Counted from the stretch's first letter, positions 8,282-16,040 are shown. The stretch is 25,919 bases of DNA from an uncultured Flavobacteriales bacterium (GCA_937925525.1 CALALS010000030.1:1-25919); one strand, 5' to 3'. The notes: generated by a model not told the origin, from the letters alone. Translations and numbers: made by a program.

Positions 8282-8974
8282 TTGAAAGAAGAAAAGAAAA
8301 TAGGTGTTATTATTCCCGCTTTTAATGAAGAAAACTCTGTTGGAAATGTAATAAGAGACATTCCTAAATGGGTGGATAAAATAGTTGTAGTAAACAATAA
8401 CTCAACTGACGAAACAAAAATTAAAGCAGAAAATTGCGGAGCTATAGTAATAGATGAACCCATAAATGGCTACGGAAGAGCTTGTTTAAAGGGAATACAG
8501 TTTTTTAAAAGTAGCGAAGAAAAACCGGATATTATTGTTTTTATTGATGCAGATTATTCAGATTATCCCGAAGAAATGGAACAACTAGTAAAACCTATAC
8601 TTATTGAAAATGCAGATTTGGTAATTGGCTCTAGAGCTTTAGGAAAAAGAGAAAAGGGCTCAATGACAATTCCACAGGTTTTTGGTAACTGGTTAGCCAC
8701 ATCTTTGCTTAAATTAATATACGGCATAAAATATACCGACCTTGGCCCTTTTAGAGCGATTAAGTTTGAAAAGTTGTTAGCATTAAATATGGCTGATAAA
8801 ACTTATGGCTGGACTGTAGAAATGCAATTAAAAGCGGCTAAGCAAAAAATGAAAATTACAGAAGTGCCGGTAAACTACCGGAAAAGAATTGGTTTCTCTA
8901 AAATTTCAGGAACCGTAAAAGGAACTATTTTAGCAGGCTATAAAATACTCACCACCATTTTTAAATATATGTAA
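8282..8974 (+). CDS. GT2 glycosyltransferase, polyprenyl-phosphate sugar synthase (DPM1-like)
   Basis: A 230-residue soluble GT-A enzyme resembling dolichyl-phosphate mannose or glucose synthases. IGVIIPAFNEEN begins at residue 7, VNNNSTDET is at 37-45, and the metal site FIDADYSDYPEE is at 87-98. The family-specific DLGPFRAI is at 153-160 and GWTVEMQLKA near 176. There are no clear membrane helices, as in the single-domain DPM1 type. It should move a hexose from a nucleotide sugar to polyprenyl phosphate on the cytoplasmic face (known for the family). The start is TTG, 2 bases after the previous stop; no in-frame ATG is available before the nucleotide-binding strand. The polytopic transferase two genes on (10466) belongs to a class that uses such lipid-linked sugars, a neat donor-and-user pair. 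Confidence 0.87.
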   Translation: MKEEKKIGVIIPAFNEENSVGNVIRDIPKWVDKIVVVNNNSTDETKIKAENCGAIVIDEPINGYGRACLKGIQFFKSSEEKPDIIVFIDADYSDYPEEMEQLVKPILIENADLVIGSRALGKREKGSMTIPQVFGNWLATSLLKLIYGIKYTDLGPFRAIKFEKLLALNMADKTYGWTVEMQLKAAKQKMKITEVPVNYRKRIGFSKISGTVKGTILAGYKILTTIFKYM

Positions 8975-8975
8975 T

Positions 8976-10469
8976 TTGGAGTTATTGCTGATTATATTAT
9001 ACGGTCTTGCATTACTATTCATATTTTGTTACAGCATAGTACAAATTAATTTAGTTATAAATTACATTAAAAGTAAAAAGAATGAAAAAGTAAAACTTGA
9101 CATTTTAGATATTACCGACATTAATAAAATACCTCATGTTACCATTCAACTACCCATTTACAATGAATTATATGTTACAAATAGGCTAATAGACGCAGTA
9201 GCAAGCTTAAACTATCCTACAGAAAAACTAGAAGTTCAAATATTAGATGATTCAACAGATGAAACTGTTGAATTAATAACTGAAAAAGTAAAAGAGTGGA
9301 AACAAAAAGGAATAAACATTATTCATTTCAGAAGAGAAAACAGAGATGGATACAAAGCCGGAGCTTTAGCAGAAGGTTTAAAGTCTTGTAAAGGAGAGTT
9401 TGTAGCAATATTTGATGCTGACTTTGTCCCTGATAAAAACTTTCTGATACATACAATTCCGCACTTTAAGGACAGTAGTGTGGGAGTTGTACAAACAAAG
9501 TGGGAACATTTAAATAAAGATTACTCATTGTTGACGAAACTACAAGCTTTTGGGTTAGATGCCCATTTTTCCATAGAGCAAAGGGGCAGAAATTATGGAG
9601 GGCATTTCATTAATTTTAATGGTACTGCGGGTATTTGGAGAAAGGAATGTATTGAAGATGCCGGTGGTTGGCAAGCAGATACCTTAACCGAAGACTTAGA
9701 TTTAAGTTATAGAGCCCAATTAAAAAAATGGAAATTTATTTACCTGGAAAATGTTGGCTCACCGTCTGAACTTCCGGCTGCGATGAATGCACTAAAAACA
9801 CAGCAATACAGATGGACAAAAGGAGCTGCAGAGTGCACAAAAAAACTACTGCAAAATGTTTTAAAATCCAAACATCTTACATTTAAAACTAAGGTACATG
9901 CCATTTTTCATTTAATGAACAGCAGTGTATTTCTAACCATAATTTTTACTGCCTTAGCTAGTATGCCTATTCTATTTATTAAAAATAATACTTCTGAATA
10001 CAATCACTTATTTCAATACGCTGCCGTGTTTCTTTTTAGTCTGGTATTTCTAGCTATTTTTTACTTTGTTTCATCCGTAGGAAATAAAAAAATCAGACTC
10101 GTTGATATTCTTTTATTTATGTTTTACTTTCCTCTTTTTCTCTCCGTTTCAATGGGGCTTTCGTTACATAATGCAATTGCCGTAATTGAAGGTTATATTG
10201 GAAAAAAAAGTGCTTTTATAAGAACTCCTAAGTTTAATATAATTACAAAAACTGATAAATGGGAAGGCAATAAATATTTAGTAAGTAATATCTCTCTCTT
10301 AACCATTTTTGAAGCGCTACTCTGTATTTACTTTTTAGTTGGAATTTTTTACGCCTTTAAGTTTCATGATTTTGGGCTACTTCCTTTTCACATCATGTTA
10401 GCCTTTGGGTTTGGGTATGTAACCTATTCCTCTGTGTATCATTCCAAAATATCGATTAAAAAGATATGA
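8976..10469 (+). CDS. Cellulose-synthase-like processive GT2 (CslA/BcsA type)
   Basis: A 497-residue membrane glycosyltransferase. One helix at about 3-25 precedes the cytoplasmic GT-A domain, and about four helices follow it from residue 310 on. All processive beta-glycosyltransferase landmarks are present: DDSTDET at 91-97, FDADF at 136-140, TEDLD at 228-232 and the Q-x-x-R-W acceptor-binding motif QQYRW at 266-270. The closest familiar relatives are glucomannan mannosyltransferase-like (CslA) enzymes; it lacks a PilZ domain. It probably polymerises or extends a beta-linked hexose chain and exports it; the sugar is not determinable from sequence. The start is TTG, one base after the preceding TAA, and places the first helix at the N-terminus. 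The gene ends in ATGA overlap with the next. Confidence 0.88.
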   Translation: MELLLIILYGLALLFIFCYSIVQINLVINYIKSKKNEKVKLDILDITDINKIPHVTIQLPIYNELYVTNRLIDAVASLNYPTEKLEVQILDDSTDETVELITEKVKEWKQKGINIIHFRRENRDGYKAGALAEGLKSCKGEFVAIFDADFVPDKNFLIHTIPHFKDSSVGVVQTKWEHLNKDYSLLTKLQAFGLDAHFSIEQRGRNYGGHFINFNGTAGIWRKECIEDAGGWQADTLTEDLDLSYRAQLKKWKFIYLENVGSPSELPAAMNALKTQQYRWTKGAAECTKKLLQNVLKSKHLTFKTKVHAIFHLMNSSVFLTIIFTALASMPILFIKNNTSEYNHLFQYAAVFLFSLVFLAIFYFVSSVGNKKIRLVDILLFMFYFPLFLSVSMGLSLHNAIAVIEGYIGKKSAFIRTPKFNIITKTDKWEGNKYLVSNISLLTIFEALLCIYFLVGIFYAFKFHDFGLLPFHIMLAFGFGYVTYSSVYHSKISIKKI

Positions 10470-11776
10470 AAGATGCTAAAGAAAAAATAATTCTTTTCTT
10501 CGCCTCACTTCTATACTTTTATTGTGCCTATTACCTAAAACGAAATGACTTTGGAATTTTAATTTCTTGTTATACTCTGCTATTCACAGCTTATATTTAT
10601 GTTATAAAAAGCCAAACAATTAGGTTTAAAGAAATAATTGCATTCGCCATTTTTTTTAGATTAATTTTTTTATTTTCTATTCCATCGCTAAGTGATGATT
10701 TTTATCGTTTTATTTGGGACGGAAGAATGATTCTTGATGAGATTAACCCTTATTTAATTTTACCTTCAGAATTCATTCAAACTACTTCCGATAAAGATTT
10801 TCATTTCCTATTTGAGAATATGAATTCTCAAAGTTATTTTACGATTTACCCACCCGTTAATCAGCTGTTTTTTGGCTTGGCAAGTTTTATTGGAAACGGA
10901 AACATTTATTTTGAAATTATTGTACTGCGTAGTTTTATAATTTTAGCTGAAATTGGCACAATAATAATGCTTCCTAAGCTTTTGGAGCAATTCAACTTAA
11001 ACAAAAACCTATCGCTTTTATATCTTTTAAATCCACTTATAATCATTGAATTAACCGGGAATTTACACTTTGAAGGAGTAATGATTTTTTTCCTTATCAC
11101 AGCAATTTATTTTCTAATTAAAAACAAACTACTTCTCTCCTCTTTATTTTGGACGTTGGCAATTGGAACAAAGCTCATCCCATTGATATTTCTTCCGGTT
11201 TTAATCAAGATGATTGGAGTGAAAAAATCATTATACCATTATACTTTTACTATACTAGGTTGTATTCTTCTGTTTCTTCCATTTCTATCTAATGAACTAA
11301 TTAGTAACTTTTTTTCGAGTATCGATTTATACTTTCAGTCTTTTGAATTTAATGCCAGCATTTACTTTTTGGTAAGAGAAATAGGTTACTGGATAAAAGG
11401 TTGGAATACTATTCAATTTATTGGGCCGGTTATGGCAATCGTCACCTTTTTAGGTATAATTTCAATCTTATTTTTTTACAAAAAGAATTCAGACAAAAGC
11501 TTTCTAACTGCTTGCTTTTTTGCCTTTATGCTTTATTTATTAATGGCCACAACTGTTCATCCTTGGTATTTATCTACGCTACTATTTTTTGCAGTTTTTA
11601 CAAGATATCAATGGATTGCAATAGCATGGTCGTTTTTAGTGGTGCTCAGTTACAGAGCCTATTCAGAAGAAGAATACTCTCAGAACCTAATTCTGGTGTC
11701 AGTAGAATACATTTTACTTTTTACAGTTATGATTTGGGTTCTTTATAAAGAAAAACAAACTATCCGCCAATACTAA
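10466..11776 (+). CDS. Polytopic polyprenyl-phosphate-dependent (MptA/B-like) mannosyltransferase
   Basis: A 436-residue GT-C type membrane protein with roughly 11-12 helices. The first extracytoplasmic loop carries SDDFYRFIWDGRM (76-88), the acidic motif of polyprenol-phosphomannose-dependent mannosyltransferases. YFTIYPPVNQLFF follows near residue 125, and a HPWYLS motif sits near 360. Family members take a sugar from a polyprenyl carrier outside the membrane and add it to a glycan or lipid. The DPM1-like enzyme at 8282 could supply that donor (inference). The ATG overlaps the upstream TGA as ATGA, implying translational coupling. The last 17 bases overlap the end of moaA on the other strand. 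I saw no terminator hairpin at this convergent junction. Substrate and linkage are not shown by sequence. Confidence 0.8.
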   Translation: MKDAKEKIILFFASLLYFYCAYYLKRNDFGILISCYTLLFTAYIYVIKSQTIRFKEIIAFAIFFRLIFLFSIPSLSDDFYRFIWDGRMILDEINPYLILPSEFIQTTSDKDFHFLFENMNSQSYFTIYPPVNQLFFGLASFIGNGNIYFEIIVLRSFIILAEIGTIIMLPKLLEQFNLNKNLSLLYLLNPLIIIELTGNLHFEGVMIFFLITAIYFLIKNKLLLSSLFWTLAIGTKLIPLIFLPVLIKMIGVKKSLYHYTFTILGCILLFLPFLSNELISNFFSSIDLYFQSFEFNASIYFLVREIGYWIKGWNTIQFIGPVMAIVTFLGIISILFFYKKNSDKSFLTACFFAFMLYLLMATTVHPWYLSTLLFFAVFTRYQWIAIAWSFLVVLSYRAYSEEEYSQNLILVSVEYILLFTVMIWVLYKEKQTIRQY

Positions 11777-12737
11777 TCATTGGTCGGTTTTTTTGATATT
11801 CTTTTTGAGCAGAATTTTCTTTGAAATCAACCAATCCTCCTCTGGAAAAGGCTTTATTAATAAATGCCTCTTTAATAAATAGCGTTAAGTCTCCACCATT
11901 TCTTAATACACTTAGTATATCCTTTTCTTTTTGGTCGAAAAGACAATTCTTTAATTTACCGTCAGCGGTAATTCTAATTCTATTACATCCGCTACAAAAT
12001 GGTTTTGTAATTGTGCTTATGATTCCAAAACTTCCCTTTGAATTAACTATTTTATAATTGTGAGAGGTAGAATCGATAGCATCTTTAAGCTTTTCGTAAT
12101 TATAACTCTTCGATATTTTTTCGAGAATTTCTTTTTCAGAAACTGTTTTGGAATAATCCCATTGATTGTCTTTAAATGGCATAAATTCAATAAATCTACA
12201 GTCAACATTATACTTTAAAGTTAACTCAACAAAAGGTAAAATTTCATGTTCATTAAGCCCTTTAATTAATACCATATTTAATTTTAACGGCACTTCATTT
12301 TTTAATAACAGGTTGATGTTTTGTTTTACCTTTTCAAAGTAGTTTCTACCCGTAATAGAATTAAAAAGCTTTTCATCCAGAGTATCTATACTAAGATTGA
12401 CACTAACATCTGACTTCATTAATGAGTCAATATACCTGTCCACAAAAAAACCATTTGTTGTAACAGATAATTTAGTGTTTAAAGAAGAAAGTCGGTCTAA
12501 AATTGAATTAAAATCTTGTCTCAGTAAAGGCTCTCCTCCCGTTAAACGAATTTTAGTAACTCCCACCCCAACAAAGGTTTTCGCTAGTTCAAAAATTTCA
12601 TTGGCAGACATTAAGTTTTTTTGAGGTAAGAATTTCATGTTTTCATGCGGCATACAGTAAGTGCAACGCATATTACATTTATCAATTAATGATATACGTA
12701 AATAAGTATGTTTTCTATCAAAGCTATCTACAATCAC
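11760..12737 (-). CDS. moaA: GTP 3',8-cyclase MoaA
   Basis: A radical SAM enzyme that turns GTP into 3',8-cyclo-GTP, the first step of molybdenum cofactor synthesis. It has 325 residues, the normal length. The SAM cluster motif C21-x3-C25-x2-C28 is present, TGGEP follows at 66-70, and the second, substrate-side cluster has ligands C248, C251 and C265. The chain ends in ISIGG; the C-terminal Gly-Gly is needed for function in MoaA. The start is GTG, sharing one base with the moaCB stop (TAGTG). It is last in the minus-strand Moco operon. MoaA and MoaC act consecutively, so adjacency to moaCB makes pathway sense. Confidence 0.96.
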   Translation of the reverse strand: MIVDSFDRKHTYLRISLIDKCNMRCTYCMPHENMKFLPQKNLMSANEIFELAKTFVGVGVTKIRLTGGEPLLRQDFNSILDRLSSLNTKLSVTTNGFFVDRYIDSLMKSDVSVNLSIDTLDEKLFNSITGRNYFEKVKQNINLLLKNEVPLKLNMVLIKGLNEHEILPFVELTLKYNVDCRFIEFMPFKDNQWDYSKTVSEKEILEKISKSYNYEKLKDAIDSTSHNYKIVNSKGSFGIISTITKPFCSGCNRIRITADGKLKNCLFDQKEKDILSVLRNGGDLTLFIKEAFINKAFSRGGLVDFKENSAQKEYQKNRPMISIGG

Positions 12738-13633
12738 TACTTTGGTATTGATTTAAAAATATGAAAGCAATGAGGAAAAAGAGCCTGCATACTTTCCTTA
12801 ACACCGCCTATTGAGCCTGGTAATGTAATAATTAATGTGTTGTTTATTAAGCCCGCTACTCCTCTAGAAAGCATAGAATAAGGCATTAGATTTTGTCCAA
12901 AACTTCTGGACTGTTCCATTATTCCGGGTATATCCATTGTAAGCATGCCTTTAACTACATCCGGAGTAATATCAGATTTGCTTACGCCTGTTCCGCCACA
13001 AACAATAATGATGTTTGCACTCTCTTTTAGCGTATTAATAGCATTTTCAATTTCAATTTTATCATCATTTACAAGGCTCTTGTTTGAAATCGAAATTCCT
13101 AAATCATATAATTTCTTTTCCACTAATGGCGTTACTTTATCTTCTCTTTGGCCGGAAACAATTTTTGATGAAACAACTAAAATAGAAGCTGTTAACTCTT
13201 GTAAAAAATCATCTTTAAAATCTGACTTTCCTCCATTTTTTTCCAACAATTTTATTTCTGAGATGCTAACATTTTTATCAATGGGTTTAAGCATATCATA
13301 CATATTTAATGCAACAACAGAAGCTCCATGCATGGCTTCAACCTCTACTCCGGTTTTGTAAATAGTTTTAACCAGTACTTTAATAATTATAGTTAGTTTG
13401 TCTATTTCATATTCAATAGCGGCATGCTCTATGGGAATTGGGTGACAATCAGGTAAAATTTGAGGTGTTTTTTTAATCCCTAACAAACCGGCAGCTTTGC
13501 TCATTTCAAAAACATTTCCTTTAGGAACTTTACCTTGTTTAATCGCTACAATAGTTTCTTCACTGCCCACCTTCACTACAGCTTGCGCAATTGCTGTTCT
13601 TAATGTATTTGTTTTTAGTGTAATATCTACCAT
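12737..13633 (-). CDS. moaCB: Bifunctional cyclic pyranopterin monophosphate synthase / molybdopterin adenylyltransferase (MoaC-MoaB fusion)
   Basis: One 298-residue chain carries two Moco activities. Residues 1-140 are MoaC, which converts cyclo-GTP to cPMP. Its active-site residues are visible: the Lys pair K54-K55, His64 in PDCHPIP, Glu97 and Glu99, Asp113 and Lys116 (MYDMLKP). From about 144 on it is a MoaB/MogA-fold domain that adenylylates molybdopterin, with GGTGVS at 213-218, a conserved DITPD, and LPGSIGGVKE at 261-270. Fused MoaCB proteins are known in Bacteroidota and some other bacteria. The ATG overlaps the moaE stop by one base (TAATG), and the TAG overlaps the moaA GTG. The two activities are not consecutive in the pathway, so the fusion probably balances amounts rather than channels an intermediate. 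Confidence 0.94.
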   Translation of the reverse strand: MVDITLKTNTLRTAIAQAVVKVGSEETIVAIKQGKVPKGNVFEMSKAAGLLGIKKTPQILPDCHPIPIEHAAIEYEIDKLTIIIKVLVKTIYKTGVEVEAMHGASVVALNMYDMLKPIDKNVSISEIKLLEKNGGKSDFKDDFLQELTASILVVSSKIVSGQREDKVTPLVEKKLYDLGISISNKSLVNDDKIEIENAINTLKESANIIIVCGGTGVSKSDITPDVVKGMLTMDIPGIMEQSRSFGQNLMPYSMLSRGVAGLINNTLIITLPGSIGGVKESMQALFPHCFHIFKSIPK

Positions 13634-14067
13634 TATATTTTATTTACTTTCCACTGATGTTCACCTGTTTCAAAAATTTCCTTCCCCCAAATAGGTAAAT
13701 CAGTTTTAATTTTTTCAACTAATTGTTTACTGGCTTTGTAGGCAGTTTCTCTATGAGCACTGCTCACAAAAACAGCCATGCACAATTCATTTGCTTTTAT
13801 ATTGCCTAAACTATGAAAAAGAAAAATGGAAAGTACATCAAACTCACTTTTAATCTCTTCAACAATTAACTTAAACTGTTCTTCTACCATTGGTTCATAA
13901 GCAGTAAATTCAATAGCAGAAACTTTTTCACCATTGATAACATCAGGTCTTACTTTTCCTGTAAACAAAATTTGAGCTCCCGTATTATTATGTGCATCAG
14001 CCTCATATAGCTCACTAATATGGGTAGCCGTAATAGCTCCTTGTATGAATTTAATCTCACCCATCAT
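13633..14067 (-). CDS. moaE: Molybdopterin synthase catalytic subunit MoaE
   Basis: MoaE binds cPMP and, with thiocarboxylated MoaD, inserts the dithiolene sulfurs to form molybdopterin. It has 144 residues, the normal size. Visible motifs are GKVRPDVNG-like residues near 37-46, SSAHRETAYKAS near 104-115, and the catalytic-lysine segment KIKTDLPIWGKEIF near 120-133. Of two adjacent ATGs, the first (14067) is chosen because it makes an ATGA overlap with the moaD stop; the second (14064) is also possible. It sits directly after its partner subunit gene, consistent with co-translation of the heterotetramer. Confidence 0.95.
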   Translation of the reverse strand: MMGEIKFIQGAITATHISELYEADAHNNTGAQILFTGKVRPDVINGEKVSAIEFTAYEPMVEEQFKLIVEEIKSEFDVLSIFLFHSLGNIKANELCMAVFVSSAHRETAYKASKQLVEKIKTDLPIWGKEIFETGEHQWKVNKI

Positions 14068-14288
14068 CCACCGGAAAAAGGAGGTAAAAACGCTATTTCA
14101 TCATTTTCCTCCAATGCTTTTTCTTCAATAAATTTATGATTTACAGCTACTTTAAATTTCACATCAAAACTATTTTCCCATCTATTTAAAAATTCACTCA
14201 GCAAAGTTCCTTCTTCAATATTTACCACATCAGAACTACGGTTCATTTTTTCTGCAAGCACACCAAAATATTTTACGGTAATTTTCAA
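14064..14288 (-). CDS. moaD: Molybdopterin synthase sulfur carrier subunit MoaD
   Basis: A 74-residue ubiquitin-fold sulfur carrier. The first strand KITVKYFGVLAEK and the C-terminal IAFLPPFSGG tail are diagnostic; the terminal Gly-Gly is thiocarboxylated and slots into MoaE. The start is TTG at 14288-14286, inside a TTGA overlap with the mobA stop; no ATG is available before the first strand. The adenylating partner MoeB is not in this window and must be encoded elsewhere or shared with thiamine or tRNA thiolation genes. Confidence 0.94.
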   Translation of the reverse strand: MKITVKYFGVLAEKMNRSSDVVNIEEGTLLSEFLNRWENSFDVKFKVAVNHKFIEEKALEENDEIAFLPPFSGG

Positions 14289-14827
14289 TGAATATCTAGT
14301 TTTTCGTTTATATTTTTTAGAAGTGGTTCAAAACCATCTGCATTAAACTCTCTAAAATTACATTTTTTTACACTTTCCATCACCTTGTATTGTCCTTCAG
14401 AAATGTTTTTTTCAATAACCGGCAGGCAAGACTGACTATATACTCCAATCAATGGATGAGCTTTAAAGTTTGATGTAGCGATAAAAACTTCTTCATTATT
14501 ATATGCCATCATTAAAGCTTGATAAAAAGCAGTATTCAATAAAGGATAATCACAGCAAGTAATTAAAACGCTATCAGATTTAGCATCTTGTAAGCATGAA
14601 TATATGGCTCCAATTGGCCCTATATTTTGATGCCGGTCATTTACTACTTCAAGCCCAAATTTTTCATGTGAAGGATTAGATGAGGAAATTTTAATCTCCA
14701 GGGATAGTTGAGATAAGGAATCAATAGTCCATTGAATCATAGGTTTTCCTTTAAAAACCATTGTAGCTTTATCTTCGCCCATTCTAGAGCTTTTTCCACC
14801 CGCTAATATGTAAGCCTCTGTAATCAA
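14285..14827 (-). CDS. mobA: Molybdenum cofactor guanylyltransferase MobA
   Basis: MobA transfers GMP from GTP to Mo-molybdopterin, making the guanine dinucleotide cofactor used by DMSO-reductase family enzymes. Its 180 residues contain the nucleotidyltransferase N-terminus AYILAGGKSSRMGEDK (5-20), VFKGKPMIQW at 24-33, NIGPIGAI near 68 and the acidic CCDYPLLN near 91. The start is TTG in a TTGA overlap with the upstream TauE/SafE gene; the ATG within SRMG lies too far in. A CTP-using MocA homologue is a possible alternative from the fold alone, but the Moco-only context favours MobA. Confidence 0.9.
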   Translation of the reverse strand: MITEAYILAGGKSSRMGEDKATMVFKGKPMIQWTIDSLSQLSLEIKISSSNPSHEKFGLEVVNDRHQNIGPIGAIYSCLQDAKSDSVLITCCDYPLLNTAFYQALMMAYNNEEVFIATSNFKAHPLIGVYSQSCLPVIEKNISEGQYKVMESVKKCNFREFNADGFEPLLKNINEKLDIH

Positions 14828-15573
14828 AAAAACAACATTTTTATTCCTGCTACTAACAATACAACAGACAATAAATTAAACACCACTCGTTTTGAAAATT
14901 TTATGCTTCCAAAATAAGAACCAATAAACCCACCTAAAACAATAGCTACAATAAATGGTAGAAATTCAATCAGATCAATTACTAATACTTTTGTTTCTCC
15001 GGTAAAGAAACCAACTAAACCGAATAAAGAATTTATCCATATAAAAGCCGCTGATGTTGTAGCTGTTTGTTTAGCATCGGCCCAACCCAGCCATAAAATA
15101 ATAGGTGAGAGAATTATACCACCGCCTATTCCTATAAGACCTGAAAAAAAACCAATAACGGCTCCTATAAATAATGCTAAGAATAGATTGCTTTTTTTAT
15201 CTGACTTACTTACCTCTTTTTCGCTTGTGAAAAATAAAAACTTGACAGCGCTTAATAACAAAAAACAACCTAACAAAATTTTATACAACCATTCATCTAA
15301 ACCTAAATATCCTCCTAAAAAAGCAAAAGGAATAGAGCTAACAATAAAAGGAGTTAATAGTCTGAGTTTAAAAAAACCTGCCCTAAAAAAAAGATAAAAG
15401 GAAATGCCGGCTACCACTAAGTTCATACTTAATGCTAGTGGCTTGAGTAAAGTTGCTTGAATTCCAATTAAAGAAAAAACAGCTAAATAACCGCTTGCTC
15501 CTCCATGCCCAACTGATGAGTACAGTGAAGCAATTAAAAGTAAAATTATAGATATTAAAACTATATTATCCAA
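14824..15573 (-). CDS. TauE/SafE family anion transporter leading the Moco operon
   Basis: A 249-residue inner-membrane protein with about eight helices in two similar halves. Each half opens with a glycine-rich signature: SVGHGGASGYLA at 20-31 and GLIGIGGGIILSPIIL near 145-160. Family members export or import sulfite, sulfoacetate or related sulfur anions. The start is TTG at 15573; the next in-frame ATG would remove the first helix and signature. Its stop overlaps the mobA TTG (TTGA), so it is translationally coupled to Moco genes. A role moving sulfite (a substrate of Moco enzymes), molybdate or another oxyanion is inference. A TAACTTTA box on this strand at 15592-15585 is a possible, imperfect -7 element. 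Confidence 0.85.
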   Translation of the reverse strand: MDNIVLISIILLLIASLYSSVGHGGASGYLAVFSLIGIQATLLKPLALSMNLVVAGISFYLFFRAGFFKLRLLTPFIVSSIPFAFLGGYLGLDEWLYKILLGCFLLLSAVKFLFFTSEKEVSKSDKKSNLFLALFIGAVIGFFSGLIGIGGGIILSPIILWLGWADAKQTATTSAAFIWINSLFGLVGFFTGETKVLVIDLIEFLPFIVAIVLGGFIGSYFGSIKFSKRVVFNLLSVVLLVAGIKMLFF

Positions 15574-15620
15574 TAGATTGTTTGTAAAGTTAGAACTAAA
15601 AAACTACTTGTACCTCTAAA

Positions 15621-15660
15621 AATTGGAAGATAAAAATAGTCTATATTTGGAAATCCAATT
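15621..15660. repeat. Inverted repeat spanning the ars promoter
   Basis: AATTGGA at 15621-15627 and TCCAATT at 15654-15660 are exact reverse complements, 26 bases apart, with the TATATTTG -7 box between them. A smaller TTGG-AAAT-CCAA repeat (15647-15658) shares the right arm. Such an arrangement could bind a dimeric repressor, but short AT-rich repeats also arise by chance. Confidence 0.35.
15642..15649 (+). promoter_or_regulatory. Putative -7 promoter element of the arsenosugar operon
   Basis: TATATTTG matches TAnnTTTG exactly and ends 53 bases before the first ATG of the operon at 15703. A TTG occurs 16 bases upstream (15623-15625), shorter than the usual spacing, so the -33 box is uncertain. 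Confidence 0.45.
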
Positions 15661-15702
15661 AAAGTTGATTACCGTAGGTAGATAAACTTAAAATACTATA
15701 AA

Positions 15703-16038
15703 ATGTCAAAACCTTATTACATAGACGAAGATTTAAAGAAATTTGGTGAAATTACCGAATGGCAAAAAGAGTTAGGTGAAAAATATTTTGATTATTATGC
15801 TTCTGTTTTTAAAGAAGGGGCTTTAACCGAAAGAGAAAAAGCATTAATAGCCTTAGCTGTTTCACATGTGGTTCATTGCCCATATTGCATTGACGCTTAT
15901 TCAAAAGATTGCATCAAAAAGGGTTGTGACGAAGAACAAATGATGGAAGCAGTTCATGTGGGTGCAGCGATTCAAAGTGGTGCCACTTTAGTTCATGGTG
16001 TACAAATGATGAACAAAGTAAAAGACATTAGTATGTAA
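15703..16038 (+). CDS. Arsenosugar-biosynthesis-associated peroxidase-like (AhpD/CMD family) protein
   Basis: A 111-residue protein of the carboxymuconolactone decarboxylase/AhpD fold. The core helix carries ALAVSHVVHCPYCIDAYSK, with redox pair C59-x2-C62 and H58, the pattern of thiol-dependent peroxidases. It lies 2 bases before arsS, and members in this position are a recognised companion of ArsS and ArsM. Its exact reaction in the pathway is not established to my knowledge. Thiol-based reduction, or protection of arsenic-thiol intermediates, is inference. It is the first gene of a three-gene operon with its own promoter region. Confidence 0.88.
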   Translation: MSKPYYIDEDLKKFGEITEWQKELGEKYFDYYASVFKEGALTEREKALIALAVSHVVHCPYCIDAYSKDCIKKGCDEEQMMEAVHVGAAIQSGATLVHGVQMMNKVKDISM

Positions 16039-16040
16039 TT

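Larger units (their letters stand above)
15574..15702. promoter_or_regulatory. Divergent control region between the Moco and arsenosugar operons
   Basis: This 129-base gap separates the two operons and must carry both promoters. On the minus strand TAACTTTA (15592-15585) is one mismatch from TAnnTTTG. On the plus strand TATATTTG (15642-15649) is an exact match. A 7-base inverted repeat surrounds the plus-strand box. No ArsR gene is adjacent and I could not identify an ArsR-type operator. Confidence 0.5.

Noticed and set aside
12945..13361. Plus-strand open frame opposite moaCB, and similar frames opposite yidC, moaA, arsM and rimK
   Set aside because: These are antisense shadows of well-supported genes, with Ser/Thr/Pro-rich composition and no recognisable domain.
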